DNA of 64,000 nt from Arthrobacter globiformis (GTDB lineage: Bacteria > Actinomycetota > Actinomycetes > Actinomycetales > Micrococcaceae): positions 4,712,001-4,776,000 of the forward strand of contig NZ_JAUSYZ010000001.1 in NCBI RefSeq assembly GCF_030817195.1, given 5' to 3'. The notes beneath the pieces were generated by a model. The model was not told the DNA's origin. It worked only from the letters and a program-made list of their open reading frames with translations, and ran no database searches. The translations under genes and the position numbers were made by a program. Positions 1-8,034 of the stretch are shown piece after piece. Every line of letters begins with the position of its first letter. Position 1 is the first letter of the stretch.

Positions 1-40
1 GCGCAGCCTGCTGTTCAGCGGTATTGTCCAGGATTGTCAT
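1..40 (-). CDS. Partial CDS leaving the window (unidentified)
   Basis: An ATG on the minus strand at 40 opens a frame reading MTILDNTAEQQAA and continues off the left edge. It begins 16 nt after the stop of the deaminase gene, on the same strand, so it is probably the next gene of the same operon. A weak GGTGG ribosome-binding site lies just upstream. Thirteen codons are too few to name a function; a purine-catabolism role is only an inference from position. Confidence 0.45.
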   Translation of the reverse strand, partial: MTILDNTAEQQAA

Positions 41-55
41 GTCAGCCACCGGGCC

Positions 56-550
56 CTAGTAGTCAATCCTGGAGTCGAGCGTGTTCCAGGTGTTGAACGG
101 TTCCAGGATGGCCGGGGCTTCGGGGTGGCCGAGCTCCAGCTTGGAGACCGGCATCAGGGCGTGGCGGTCCTCGTTGTCGAAGTACTCGTAGAAGACGGCG
201 TCGTCGAAGCCTACGGAGGCGGCGTCGTGCCGGTCGGCGGCGAAGACAACCCGGTCGATGCGGGCCCAGAGCGCCGAGGCGAGGCACATGGGGCACGGCT
301 CGCAGCTGCTGTAGAGGGTGGCCCCGCGGAGGTCGAAGGTGCCCAGCCCGCTGCATGCGCGGCGGATGGCGGTGACCTCGGCGTGGGCGGTGGGATCGTT
401 GTCGGCGGTGACCCGGTTGACGCCGTCGAACGCCTGACCGTCGGCGGTGACGATCACGGCGCCGAACGGGCCGCCGCTGTTCAGGACGTTGGCGGTTGCC
501 AACCGGATGGACCTGGCCAGGAATGCCTCGGCCGTGACGGTGGTACTCAT
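56..550 (-). CDS. Nucleoside/guanine deaminase (cytidine-deaminase fold)
   Basis: Zinc-dependent deaminase of the CDA/guanine-deaminase family, 164 residues. The zinc-binding signature is clear: HAEV (His ligand and catalytic Glu) followed by SCEPCPMC with the two Cys ligands. The substrate is probably guanine or a related purine, giving xanthine, which fits the neighbouring 8-oxoguanine deaminase, uricase and xanthine/urate permease. The open frame extends 19 codons upstream, but I chose ATG at 550 because AAAGGGAG precedes it at normal spacing and the family starts just before the first helix. It is transcribed divergently from the amidohydrolase gene, across a gap that carries a candidate IclR operator. 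A tRNA adenosine deaminase (TadA) is less likely given the purine context; substrate assignment is inferred. Confidence 0.82.
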   Translation of the reverse strand: MSTTVTAEAFLARSIRLATANVLNSGGPFGAVIVTADGQAFDGVNRVTADNDPTAHAEVTAIRRACSGLGTFDLRGATLYSSCEPCPMCLASALWARIDRVVFAADRHDAASVGFDDAVFYEYFDNEDRHALMPVSKLELGHPEAPAILEPFNTWNTLDSRIDY

Positions 551-754
551 GATGCGACTCCCTTTGCTGTGGAAGCCCGTACCCCGCGACGGAACGGAAA
601 GGACCAAGTGCGACGGTTACCAGGCTTCAGCATGTGCTTTTGAAGGTTAAGTTGCGCCTGGTAGATAGCTTCCCCGGAGTCCCGGGTGCCCGCCTTTGGC
701 AAAATCGAGATTAGCACCGGAATGTGGTCCGCGCCATAGTTTTCTGGAAACTTA

Positions 755-771
755 ATTTCGCAATGTGAAAT
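755..771. promoter_or_regulatory. Candidate IclR-type operator in divergent promoter
   Basis: The 551-966 gap separates the divergent deaminase and amidohydrolase genes and has no gene. It carries the near-palindrome ATTTCGCA-A-TGTGAAAT, with arms matching at 7 of 8 positions; TTTCTGGAAA lies just before it at 741-750. The half site ATTTCGCA recurs (reverse strand) at 4024-4031 before the uricase gene. I infer an operator for the IclR regulator encoded at 7066-7821. Confidence 0.45.
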
Positions 772-966
772 GCATGTTGCCGGCGCCTCACAGCCCGCTG
801 CTTCCTCCGGTGGCAGGCGGAGCTGTCACAAAGCGCGGCCATTGACCGTCCTCCTGCAGCCGCCCTACGCTGGTGCCGACCTGCCGCCGTCGGGCAGCAG
901 GTCCCCTGGATCAGCAGACAGGACCACTGAGCTGGAAAGTATCAGCACGCTCAGACAAGGACCCTC

Positions 967-2385
967 ATGACCCACCCCTTTGACTCTCCGTCGACGAACC
1001 TTCCGTTACCAAGCCTTCGGTCACCGGCGCCGGCTGCCGAATCCCGGCTCTGGATCCGGAACCCGCTGGCTGCCTTCACCGCCAACCGGCTCGACGCCTC
1101 GGGCGGCCTGGTGGTAAGCGGCGGCAAGATTGTGGAGGTGCTTGGCGCCGGACAGACGCCATCCGCACCCTGCGGGCAGACCTTCGACGCCGGAAGCCAT
1201 GTTGTGCTCCCCGGCCTGATCAACTCCCATCACCACTTCTACCAGACGCTCACCCGCGCCTGGGGTCCGGTGGCCAACGCCCCCTTGTTCCCCTGGCTTC
1301 AGAACCTCTACCCTGTCTGGGCCAGGCTGACCCCGCGGGACCTTGAACTCGCGGCCACCGTGGCCCTTGCCGAGCTACTGCTCTCCGGCTGCACCACCGC
1401 CGCCGACCACCACTACCTCTTCCCCGCGGGGATGGAGGACGCGATCGACGTCGAAATCGGCGCCGTCCGGCGCCTCGGTATGCGGGCCACGCTGACCCGC
1501 GGCTCCATGACGCTGGGAAAGGACGACGGCGGGCTGCCGCCGCAGTCCACGGTGCAGACGCCGGAGGCGGTGCTGGCGGACAGTGAGCGGCTGATCCGCG
1601 AGTACCACCAGCGAGGCGACGGTGCGGTGATCCAGATTGCGCTGGCGCCCTGCTCGCCGTTTTCCGTCACCAAGGAGATCATGGCCGAGAGCGCGGCGCT
1701 GGCGGACCGGCACGACGTCCGGCTGCACACGCACCTCGCGGAGACCCTCGACGAGGAGCAATTCTGCCTCGAGACGTTCGGGCTGCGCACCGTGGACTAC
1801 CTGGACAGCGTGGGCTGGCTGACGGACAGGACTTGGCTGGGCCACGGCATCCATTTCAGTGACGCTGAAATCGCCCGGCTGGGAGCGGCGGGAACCGCCG
1901 TCGCCCATTGCCCGACGTCGAACATGCGCCTCGCGTCCGGCACCGCCCGAGTGCTCGAACTGGAGGAAGCGGGCGTGCCCGTGGGGCTGGGAGTGGACGG
2001 ATCGGCGTCGAACGATGCCTCCAACATGATTCTCGAGGCCCGGCAGGCGCTATACCTGCAGCGGCTCCGCTACGGCGCGCACGTTCCGGTGGAGCGGGCG
2101 CTGGGCTGGGCCACGCGCGGATCGGCGGCGGTACTGGGGCGGCCTGACCTGGGCCAGCTGGCGCGCGGCATGCAGGCGGACCTGGCCCTGTTCCGGCTGG
2201 ACGAGCTGCGGTTCTCGGGCAGCCACGATCCCCTCGCCGCCCTACTATTGTGCGCCGCCGACCGCGCGGACCGCGTGATGGTGGGCGGCGAGTGGCGCGT
2301 GGTGGACGGTGGGATTCCGGGACTGGATGTGCCCGGCCTGGTTGCGGAGCATTCGGCGGCGGCGCGGCGGCTCGTGAACGGCTGA
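967..2385 (+). CDS. 8-oxoguanine deaminase (amidohydrolase)
   Basis: Amidohydrolase-superfamily deaminase of the ATZ/TRZ type, 472 residues, close in architecture to 8-oxoguanine deaminases that convert 8-oxoguanine to urate and ammonia. Visible metal and catalytic elements are NSHHHFYQTLTRAW (first His pair), HTHLAET, LGHGIHFSD and GVDGSASND (C-terminal metal Asp). The block after the HHH motif (WGPVANAPLFPWLQNLYPVW) is typical of this subfamily. Start ATG at 967 is preceded by AAGGAC. Its product, urate, would feed the uricase encoded 2 kb downstream. Guanine or isoxanthopterin deaminase activity cannot be excluded. Confidence 0.8.
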   Translation: MTHPFDSPSTNLPLPSLRSPAPAAESRLWIRNPLAAFTANRLDASGGLVVSGGKIVEVLGAGQTPSAPCGQTFDAGSHVVLPGLINSHHHFYQTLTRAWGPVANAPLFPWLQNLYPVWARLTPRDLELAATVALAELLLSGCTTAADHHYLFPAGMEDAIDVEIGAVRRLGMRATLTRGSMTLGKDDGGLPPQSTVQTPEAVLADSERLIREYHQRGDGAVIQIALAPCSPFSVTKEIMAESAALADRHDVRLHTHLAETLDEEQFCLETFGLRTVDYLDSVGWLTDRTWLGHGIHFSDAEIARLGAAGTAVAHCPTSNMRLASGTARVLELEEAGVPVGLGVDGSASNDASNMILEARQALYLQRLRYGAHVPVERALGWATRGSAAVLGRPDLGQLARGMQADLALFRLDELRFSGSHDPLAALLLCAADRADRVMVGGEWRVVDGGIPGLDVPGLVAEHSAAARRLVNG

Positions 2386-2430
2386 GGCACCGTCATTCCG
2401 ATGAGGTTGGCCAGCTGCTAGCGTGGCGGC

Positions 2431-3687
2431 ATGACTCCGTCGAAGACGCCGGCCGAGATCCTGGACATTGCCGGCACCGAGGTCCGCATCTCGAGCCCGG
2501 ACAAGGTGGTGTTCCCGGAGCCCGGGCTGACGAAGCTCGACCTGGTGCGGTACTACCTGGCCGTCGCGGATGGCGCGCTCCGGGGTGCAGGCGGCCGGCC
2601 GATGGTGCTCAAGCGCTTCCCGAAGGGCATCGACGCGGAGGCCTTCTTCCAAAAGCGCGTGCCAGACAACCACCCCGACTTCATCGACACGACGACGCTG
2701 CACTACGCGTCCGGGACGTCCGCGGAGGAGGCCGTTATCCGGGATGCCGCGGGCCTGGCGTGGGTGGTGAATCTTGGCTGCCTCGATCTCAACCCTCATC
2801 CGGTGCGCGCCGAGGACCTCGAGCACCCGGACGAGCTCCGGGTGGACCTGGATCCGATGCCGGGGGTCGACTGGTCGCAGATCGTTGACGTCGCGTATGT
2901 CGCGCGGGAGGTGCTCGACGACGTCGGGCTCGTGGGGTGGCCGAAGACGAGCGGGTCGCGGGGACTCCACATTCTGGTGCGGATCGCACCGCGGTGGTCA
3001 TACCGCGACGTGCGGCTCGCTGCCGAAACCCTCGCCCGGGAGGTCGAAAACCGCGCTCCCGGCCTTGCCACCGCGCGGTGGTGGAAGGAGGAACGCGGCG
3101 AGAGTGTGTTCGTCGACTTCAACCAGAACGCGAAGGACCGCACCGTGGCGTCGGCGTACTCAATCCGGCCCTTGCCAGACGCCCGGGTCTCGACGCCGCT
3201 CACCTGGGACGAGGTCCGCTCCGCCCGGCCGGAACAGTTCACGGTGCCCACAGTGCTGGAGCGCTTCGCCGAGGTGGGCGACCCCCACACCGGCATAGAC
3301 GACGCCGTGGGAGCACTTGACGGGCTTCTCGCCCTGGCTGCCGAGCTCGGCCCCGCCGAGAAGGCACCGCGCGGGGGCAACGGCTCCGGCCGCCGGCAGT
3401 CGGTGATGCCGCTCATTGAGGTGGCCCGCACCAAAACCAAGCCGGAGGCACTCGCCGCGCTCGACGAGTGGAAGTCCCGGCATGCGGACGTGGTCCCCAC
3501 CCTGCACCCGGCCGATGTGCTGGTCGACGGAATGCGCGGGTCGAGTTCGCTCTGGTACCGGGTGCGGGTAAACCTGCAGCATGTCCCCGAGGCGGAGCGT
3601 CCGCCCCAGGAGGAGCTCATCGCCGACTATGACCCGTGGGCCGGCAAGGAGTGGCCCGGCCGTCCGGATTCGCCGCAGACGGCCTGA
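2431..3687 (+). CDS. Stand-alone LigD-type DNA polymerase/primase domain
   Basis: Archaeo-eukaryotic primase-like polymerase of the kind fused in LigD of bacterial non-homologous end joining, but here alone (418 residues). The family's block order is visible: SSPDKVVFPEPGLTK, VLKRFPKGI, AEAFFQKRVP, NLGCLDLNPH, the metal-binding DLDPMPG (two Asp), KTSGSRGLHILV and the third Asp in VFVDFNQN followed by DRTVASAYSIRP. About 100 C-terminal residues extend beyond the core, ending in a low-complexity YDPWAGKEWPG tail. No Ku or ATP-dependent ligase gene is in the window. The gene sits between two purine-catabolism genes, so it is an unrelated passenger or a cassette insertion. It probably fills gaps in double-strand-break repair. 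Confidence 0.88.
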   Translation: MTPSKTPAEILDIAGTEVRISSPDKVVFPEPGLTKLDLVRYYLAVADGALRGAGGRPMVLKRFPKGIDAEAFFQKRVPDNHPDFIDTTTLHYASGTSAEEAVIRDAAGLAWVVNLGCLDLNPHPVRAEDLEHPDELRVDLDPMPGVDWSQIVDVAYVAREVLDDVGLVGWPKTSGSRGLHILVRIAPRWSYRDVRLAAETLAREVENRAPGLATARWWKEERGESVFVDFNQNAKDRTVASAYSIRPLPDARVSTPLTWDEVRSARPEQFTVPTVLERFAEVGDPHTGIDDAVGALDGLLALAAELGPAEKAPRGGNGSGRRQSVMPLIEVARTKTKPEALAALDEWKSRHADVVPTLHPADVLVDGMRGSSSLWYRVRVNLQHVPEAERPPQEELIADYDPWAGKEWPGRPDSPQTA

Positions 3688-3714
3688 GGACGCAGAAAAG
3701 GACCGGCGACACAG

Positions 3715-3758
3715 AAATGGTCCGGCGACACCCGACTGCGGGTGTCGCCGGACCATTT
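3715..3758. terminator. Bidirectional hairpin terminator
   Basis: A perfect 19-bp inverted repeat (3715-3733 and 3740-3758) with a 6-nt loop separates the convergent LigD-polymerase gene and the small minus-strand gene. The stem ends in AAA/TTT on both sides, so it could work in either direction. Confidence 0.7.
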
Positions 3759-3783
3759 GCGCGTCGCGCGGCGAATACTGCGG

Positions 3784-3957
3784 CTATGGCCGTCTGCCGA
3801 AGACCGGAAGCGCCCGCAGCCACCGCGACAGGCTGCCTGAGCGCCGGTCGCAGTCCGCCGGGATGTAGAAGTCAGGGTCCGTGGCGCCGAACGGCAGGTA
3901 CAGCTCCTGGCCGGGCGCCGGGAATTCCGCGACGTTGTTCTGATCCTGCGAGTCCAT
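3784..3957 (-). CDS. Small hypothetical protein, 57 aa
   Basis: A short gene starting at ATG 3957 with a strong ribosome-binding site (GAGGAGG, 5-nt spacing) and ending at TAG 3784. The product begins MDSQDQNNVAEFPAPGQELY and contains FGATDPDFYIPADCDRR followed by a basic tail ending VFGRRP. I see no membrane segment and recognise no family. It is divergent from the uricase gene and shares the promoter region holding two candidate operators, so it may be co-regulated with urate catabolism. The strong ribosome-binding site and coding-like composition support it; function is unknown. Confidence 0.6.
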   Translation of the reverse strand: MDSQDQNNVAEFPAPGQELYLPFGATDPDFYIPADCDRRSGSLSRWLRALPVFGRRP

Positions 3958-3994
3958 CTGTTCCTCCTCGTTTCTTGCCTTGTTCCGCCTTGAG

Positions 3995-4031
3995 TTTCGT
4001 ATAGCGGAAATTAGTTTTTGATATGCGAAAT
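3995..4031. promoter_or_regulatory. Paired candidate IclR operators before uricase
   Basis: The 3958-4330 gap upstream of uricase carries TTTCGTATAGCGGAAA at 3995-4010 and TTTTTGATATGCGAAAT at 4015-4031, whose reverse complement begins ATTTCGCATATC. Both resemble the site at 755-771 and the TTTCGTATTATGG stretch (minus strand) at 7967-7979. The rest of the gap shows no gene; a second AT-rich stretch near 4100-4130 may be the uricase promoter. Assignment to the IclR regulator is inference. Confidence 0.45.
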
Positions 4032-4330
4032 CTTACGGATGCGCGGGGCGGCGCGTCAAGACCCACCGCCAGGCCGTCTCGCACCGCCCCGGTCACAATC
4101 GGTTTTGTAAATTGGTGATGTACACCACCGGCATGCTGCGCTACGCTGGAAGTCAATTCGTGGCGCACGTCACGTAACCTGGGAGCAGCAGGCAGGGTTG
4201 TAATGAGCTGGCATCAACTGATGTCGGCTCATTTTTTGTTTGGGTCGACGCCACAGGAAATGCGTGGGAAACACGCACTTAATTTCTATGTGGGACTTTC
4301 GTTCCACATACCGGAAGTTGGGAACAGACC

Positions 4331-5239
4331 ATGAGCAACAAGATCGTCCTCGGCCACAACCAGTACGGCAAGGCCGAAGTCCGCGTCGTCAAGATCACCC
4401 GCGACACCGACCGCCACGAGATCGAGGACCTGAACTTCACCTCGCAGCTCCGCGGGGACTTCGAAGCCGCCCACCTCGAAGGCGACAACGCCCACGTGGT
4501 GGCCACCGACACCCAGAAGAACACCATCTACGCCTTCGCCCGGGAAGGCGTCGGCTCCCCGGAGGCTTTCCTGCTGCGTCTCGGCGAGCACTTCACCTCC
4601 AGCTTCGACTGGGTCACCGGCGGTCGCTGGGAAGCCGAGTCCTATGCCTGGGAACGCATCCAGGCACACGGCAGTGCGCACGACCACTCCTTCGTCCGCA
4701 AGGGCCAGGAAGTCCGCACCGCCGTCCTGGTCCGCGACGGTGCAGCCACCCACCTGATCTCCGGACTCAAGGACCTGACCGTCCTGAAGTCCACACAGTC
4801 CGGCTTCGTCGGGTACCCGAAGGACAAGTACACCACCCTGCCGGAGACCACCGACCGCATCCTGGCCACCGACGTCTCGGCCCGTTGGCGCTTCAAGTCC
4901 GGCACGGATTTCACCTCGCTGGACTTCAACAAGAGCTACGAGGACGTCAAGAGCCTCCTGCTTGAGGGCTTCACCGAGAAGTACTCGCACGCCCTCCAGC
5001 AGACCCTGTTCGACATGGGAGCGAAGGTCCTGGGAGCCCACAGCGAGATCGAGGAAATCAAGTTCTCGATGCCCAACAAGCACCACTTCCTCGTGGACCT
5101 CTCGCCGTTCGGGCTCGACAACCCCAACGAGGTCTTCTACGCGGCCGACCGCCCGTACGGACTCATCGAAGCCACCGTCCTGCGCGACGACGCCGAAGCA
5201 GCCGACGCCGCCTGGTCAGGCATCGCCGGCTTCTGCTAA
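4331..5239 (+). CDS. Urate oxidase (uricase)
   Basis: Cofactor-independent urate hydroxylase, 302 residues, the normal length, oxidising urate to 5-hydroxyisourate. Family marks include the N-terminal YGKAEVRVVKITRD with the conserved Lys, the ATDTQKNTIYAFA segment around residues 57-68 with the catalytic Thr, FTSSFDWVTGGRWEAESYAW, and MPNKHHFLVDLSPFG near the C terminus with the catalytic-triad His. It lies downstream of the candidate paired operators and upstream of the permease gene. The usual partners (HIU hydrolase, OHCU decarboxylase) are not next to it here, so they must lie elsewhere if the pathway is complete. Confidence 0.95.
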   Translation: MSNKIVLGHNQYGKAEVRVVKITRDTDRHEIEDLNFTSQLRGDFEAAHLEGDNAHVVATDTQKNTIYAFAREGVGSPEAFLLRLGEHFTSSFDWVTGGRWEAESYAWERIQAHGSAHDHSFVRKGQEVRTAVLVRDGAATHLISGLKDLTVLKSTQSGFVGYPKDKYTTLPETTDRILATDVSARWRFKSGTDFTSLDFNKSYEDVKSLLLEGFTEKYSHALQQTLFDMGAKVLGAHSEIEEIKFSMPNKHHFLVDLSPFGLDNPNEVFYAADRPYGLIEATVLRDDAEAADAAWSGIAGFC

Positions 5240-5260
5240 TCCATAACCACCAACTAGCGG

Positions 5261-5325
5261 TTGAGCCTGTCGAAATCTCAGGGGTTTCGACAGGCTCAAC
5301 CACCGGTGATTGAGCCTGTCGAAAT
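5261..5325. repeat. REP-like palindromic repeat, family A
   Basis: TTGAGCCTGTCGAAA occurs at 5261-5275, inverted at 5285-5299, and again in direct orientation at 5310-5325. The first pair forms a 15-bp hairpin with a 9-nt loop just after the uricase stop. The same element recurs at 6988-7028, so it is an interspersed intergenic repeat that may also act as a terminator. Confidence 0.75.
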
Positions 5326-5410
5326 CACACCCCAAAAACGTTTGCCGCACCTGTTAGCCAGACATTGTTAGCCAGACGAAGGCGTCTGCCATGAACCAAG
5401 AAAGTCTGCC

Positions 5411-6892
5411 ATGAACATCACCAAGAAAAGCCGCCCAGCGGCAACCCGCCCGGAAGATCAGCGCCTCTCAATCGGCAGCACTTTCGCCTACGGGTTCCAG
5501 CACGTCCTCACCATGTACGGCGGCATCATCGCACCGCCCCTGATCATCGGCGCGGCGGCCGGAATGTCCTCCCAGGACATCGGCCTGCTGATCGCCGCCT
5601 GCCTCTTCGTCGGCGGTCTGGCCACCATCCTCCAGACCGTCGGCATCCGCTTCTTCGGCTCGCAGCTCCCGCTCGTCCAGGGCGTCTCCTTCGCCGGCGT
5701 CTCCACCATGGTGGCGATTGTCCACGGCGGCGGCGGAATCCAAGCGGTCTTCGGTTCGGTGATTGCGGCCTCGCTGATCGGGCTCCTCATCACGCCCCTG
5801 TTCTCCAGGATCATCAAGTTCTTCCCGCCTGTTGTCACGGGCACGGTGATCACCACCATCGGCCTCACGCTCATGCCGGTGGCCGCCAACTGGGCCATGG
5901 GCGGCAACAAGGCGGCCCCCAACTACGGCAGCATGGCCAACATCGGCCTGGCCGCCGCCACCATGGCGATCGTCCTGCTGCTGAGCAAGGTGGGCAACGC
6001 CGCCATCTCCCGGCTGTCAATCCTGCTTGCCATGGTTCTGGGCACGGCCATCGCCTTCGCCTTCGGCATGGCCGACTTCTCCAAGGTGGGCCAGGGCGAG
6101 ATCGTCGCGTTCCCCACCCCGTTCGCCTTCGGACCGCCAACGTTTGAGATCGCAGCGATCATCTCCATGCTGATCGTCATCCTGGTGACGCTCACCGAGA
6201 CCTCCGCGGACATCATTGCCGTGGGCGAGATCGTGGGCACCAAGGTCGACTCCAAGCGGATCGGCGACGGCCTGCGGGCTGACATGCTCTCCAGCGCCAT
6301 CTCCCCGCTGTTCAACTCCTTCACCCAGAGCGCCTTCGCCCAGAACGTGGGCCTCGTGGCCATCACCGGCGTCAAGAGCCGGTTCGTCGTCAGCGCCGGC
6401 GGCCTCATCCTGGTCATCCTCGGCCTGCTTCCGGTCCTTGGCCGGGTGGTGGCGGCGGTGCCGACGCCCGTCCTGGGCGGTGCCGGCGTCGTACTCTTTG
6501 GAACGGTTGCTGCCAGCGGCATCCGGACGCTGTCCAAGGTGGAGTACCGGAACAACATGAACCTGATCATCGTGGCGGCGTCCATCGGCTTCGGGATGAT
6601 CCCCATCGCAGCACCGGCCTTCTACGACCAGTTCCCGTCCTGGTTCAGCACCATCTTCCACTCCGGCATCAGCTCGGCAGCGGTCATGGCCATCCTGCTG
6701 AACCTGCTGTTCAACCACCTCAAGGCGGGCAATTCGGAGAACCAGTCCGTGTTCGTGGCGGGCACCGAGCGCGTCGTCAAGGAGGAGGACCTGCAGTGCC
6801 TGGCCGACGGTGACCGCTTCGAAGGCGGGAAGCTGATCGACTGCGACGGCAAGGAAGTCCCCATCCAGGCATCATCCAGCTCCGAGCACTAG
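5411..6892 (+). CDS. NCS2 xanthine/urate:cation symporter
   Basis: Nucleobase:cation symporter-2 (NAT/UraA) family permease, 493 residues with about 14 hydrophobic segments. The substrate-binding TM8 motif is seen as TETSADIIAVGEIVG and the NAT signature as QNVGLVAITGVKS. The motif favours purine (xanthine or urate) over uracil substrates, which agrees with the location right after uricase. It ends with a hydrophilic tail of about 45 residues. Start ATG at 5411 follows a short unannotated spacer and has only a modest ribosome-binding site. Exact specificity is not readable from sequence. Confidence 0.88.
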   Translation: MNITKKSRPAATRPEDQRLSIGSTFAYGFQHVLTMYGGIIAPPLIIGAAAGMSSQDIGLLIAACLFVGGLATILQTVGIRFFGSQLPLVQGVSFAGVSTMVAIVHGGGGIQAVFGSVIAASLIGLLITPLFSRIIKFFPPVVTGTVITTIGLTLMPVAANWAMGGNKAAPNYGSMANIGLAAATMAIVLLLSKVGNAAISRLSILLAMVLGTAIAFAFGMADFSKVGQGEIVAFPTPFAFGPPTFEIAAIISMLIVILVTLTETSADIIAVGEIVGTKVDSKRIGDGLRADMLSSAISPLFNSFTQSAFAQNVGLVAITGVKSRFVVSAGGLILVILGLLPVLGRVVAAVPTPVLGGAGVVLFGTVAASGIRTLSKVEYRNNMNLIIVAASIGFGMIPIAAPAFYDQFPSWFSTIFHSGISSAAVMAILLNLLFNHLKAGNSENQSVFVAGTERVVKEEDLQCLADGDRFEGGKLIDCDGKEVPIQASSSSEH

Positions 6893-6904
6893 CCAAAGCC
6901 ATTA

Positions 6905-6963
6905 AGCGCGAACGGACAGTTGAGGCCCCCTGGATCGCAGGGCCTCAACTGTCCGTTCGCGCT
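6905..6963. terminator. Long hairpin terminator, repeat family B
   Basis: A perfect 24-bp inverted repeat (6905-6928 and 6940-6963, 11-nt loop) separates the convergent permease and IclR genes. The stem begins AGCGCGAACG and is closely related to the one at 28279-28334, so this is a dispersed repeat used as a terminator rather than a unique structure. Confidence 0.75.
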
Positions 6964-6987
6964 GACGCGTGTCGGATCACCCGCTGG

Positions 6988-7028
6988 TTGAGCCCGTCGA
7001 AACCGAGCCTTGATTTCGACAAGCTCAA
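6988..7028. repeat. REP-like palindromic repeat, family A (second copy)
   Basis: TTGAGCCCGTCGAAA (6988-7002) and its near inverse TTTCGACAAGCTCAA (7014-7028) match the element at 5261-5325 with one or two changes. It lies immediately downstream of the IclR stop codon. Confidence 0.7.
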
Positions 7029-7065
7029 TGAGCGGCGACGTGCCTGAAGGAGCGACGGCGGGAGG

Positions 7066-7821
7066 TCAGTTTTGGTTGAGTTCGTCCGAGATGGCCTGGG
7101 CTGCTTCGCGAAGGAGCGGCACGGCGCGGTCAGCGAAGGCCTGGTCCACGCGGGAAACCGGCCCGGAGACGGAGATGGCGGTGGGCGTGGGGGCGTTGGG
7201 CACGGCCATGGCGAAGCAGCGCACGCCGAGCTCCTGCTCCTCCTCGTCGATGGAGTAGCCGCGTTCGCGGATCCGGTTCAGGTCCGCGATCAGGGAATCG
7301 AAGTCGCCGATGCTCTTGGCCGTGGGCGTGGGCATGCCGGTGCGGGTCACGATGCCGCGCACCACGTCGTCGTCCAGCTGCGCCAGGATGGCCTTGCCCA
7401 CCCCGGTGTCGTGGGTGTGCGCGCGGCGGCCCACCTCGGTGAACATGCGCATCGAGTGCAGCGACGGCACCTGCGCCACGTAGATCACCATGTCCGAGTC
7501 CAGCACGGCCATGTTGGACGTCTCGCCCAGCCGGTCCACGAGGGACTTCAGCTGCGGCCGCGCCAGGGCGCCGAGCTGCTTGTTGGCGCCTTCGCCGAGC
7601 CGGATGAGCCGCGGGCCGAGGGCGTAGCGGCGGTTGGGCAGCTGCCGGATGTATCCCAGTGCCACGAGTGTGCGCAGCAGCCGGTGGATCGTCGGCAGGG
7701 GCAGGTCCGTGGAAGAGGAGAGCTCGCTGAGCGTCACGTCGCCGCCGGCGTCGGTGATCAGTTCCAAAAGTTCAAAGACGCGCTCAACGGACTGCACGCC
7801 TCCGGTGGCCTTCTCAGCCAT
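7066..7821 (-). CDS. IclR-family transcriptional regulator
   Basis: IclR-family regulator, 251 residues: an N-terminal winged helix-turn-helix (GGVQSVERVFELLELI, then SELSSSTDLPLPTIHRLLRTL) and a C-terminal effector domain (from about residue 80; AQVPSLHSMRMFTEVGRRAH, HDTGVGKAILAQL, GVRCFAMAVPN). The effector domain is of the type that binds small carboxylates such as glyoxylate or allantoin-pathway intermediates. ATG at 7821 is chosen over the more upstream frame start because AGGAGA precedes it and the family begins there. It is divergent from the malic enzyme/malate synthase operon, across a gap with tandem candidate operators, so it probably controls that operon and itself, and perhaps the uricase and deaminase promoters. 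Confidence 0.9.
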   Translation of the reverse strand: MAEKATGGVQSVERVFELLELITDAGGDVTLSELSSSTDLPLPTIHRLLRTLVALGYIRQLPNRRYALGPRLIRLGEGANKQLGALARPQLKSLVDRLGETSNMAVLDSDMVIYVAQVPSLHSMRMFTEVGRRAHTHDTGVGKAILAQLDDDVVRGIVTRTGMPTPTAKSIGDFDSLIADLNRIRERGYSIDEEEQELGVRCFAMAVPNAPTPTAISVSGPVSRVDQAFADRAVPLLREAAQAISDELNQN

Positions 7822-7941
7822 GTAGCACTCTCCTGTTGCCTCGAATACGACAACTCTTATCCGCATCGTGAAAAAAGTTGCTTAGACAGCCAAAGATACA
7901 GCACGGCCCGGGGCTGCGTCGATGGAAGCCCCAGGGGCTTG

Positions 7942-7980
7942 TGTTTCCATAAAGTAGATAATAATATCCATAATACGAAA
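7942..7980. promoter_or_regulatory. Tandem candidate operator in IclR/malic-enzyme promoter
   Basis: In the 7822-8034 divergent gap, TCCATAA occurs at 7946-7952 and 7967-7973, exactly 21 bp apart (two helical turns), in an AT-rich stretch ending TACGAAAAC. The reverse strand of the second copy reads TTTCGTATTATGGATA, matching TTTCGTATAGCGGAAA before uricase at 12 of 16 positions. This is the best-supported binding region for the IclR protein. Confidence 0.5.
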
Positions 7981-8034
7981 ACATTCAGCTGAAGAGCCCA
8001 TCCCCGCGATGGGCGTCGACCAGGAGGACATTCA

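Noticed and set aside
3872..4168. 98-codon minus-strand frame overlapping the uricase promoter
   Set aside because: The frame with a real ribosome-binding site is the shorter one at 3784-3957; this one overlaps it in another frame and has a shadow-like composition.
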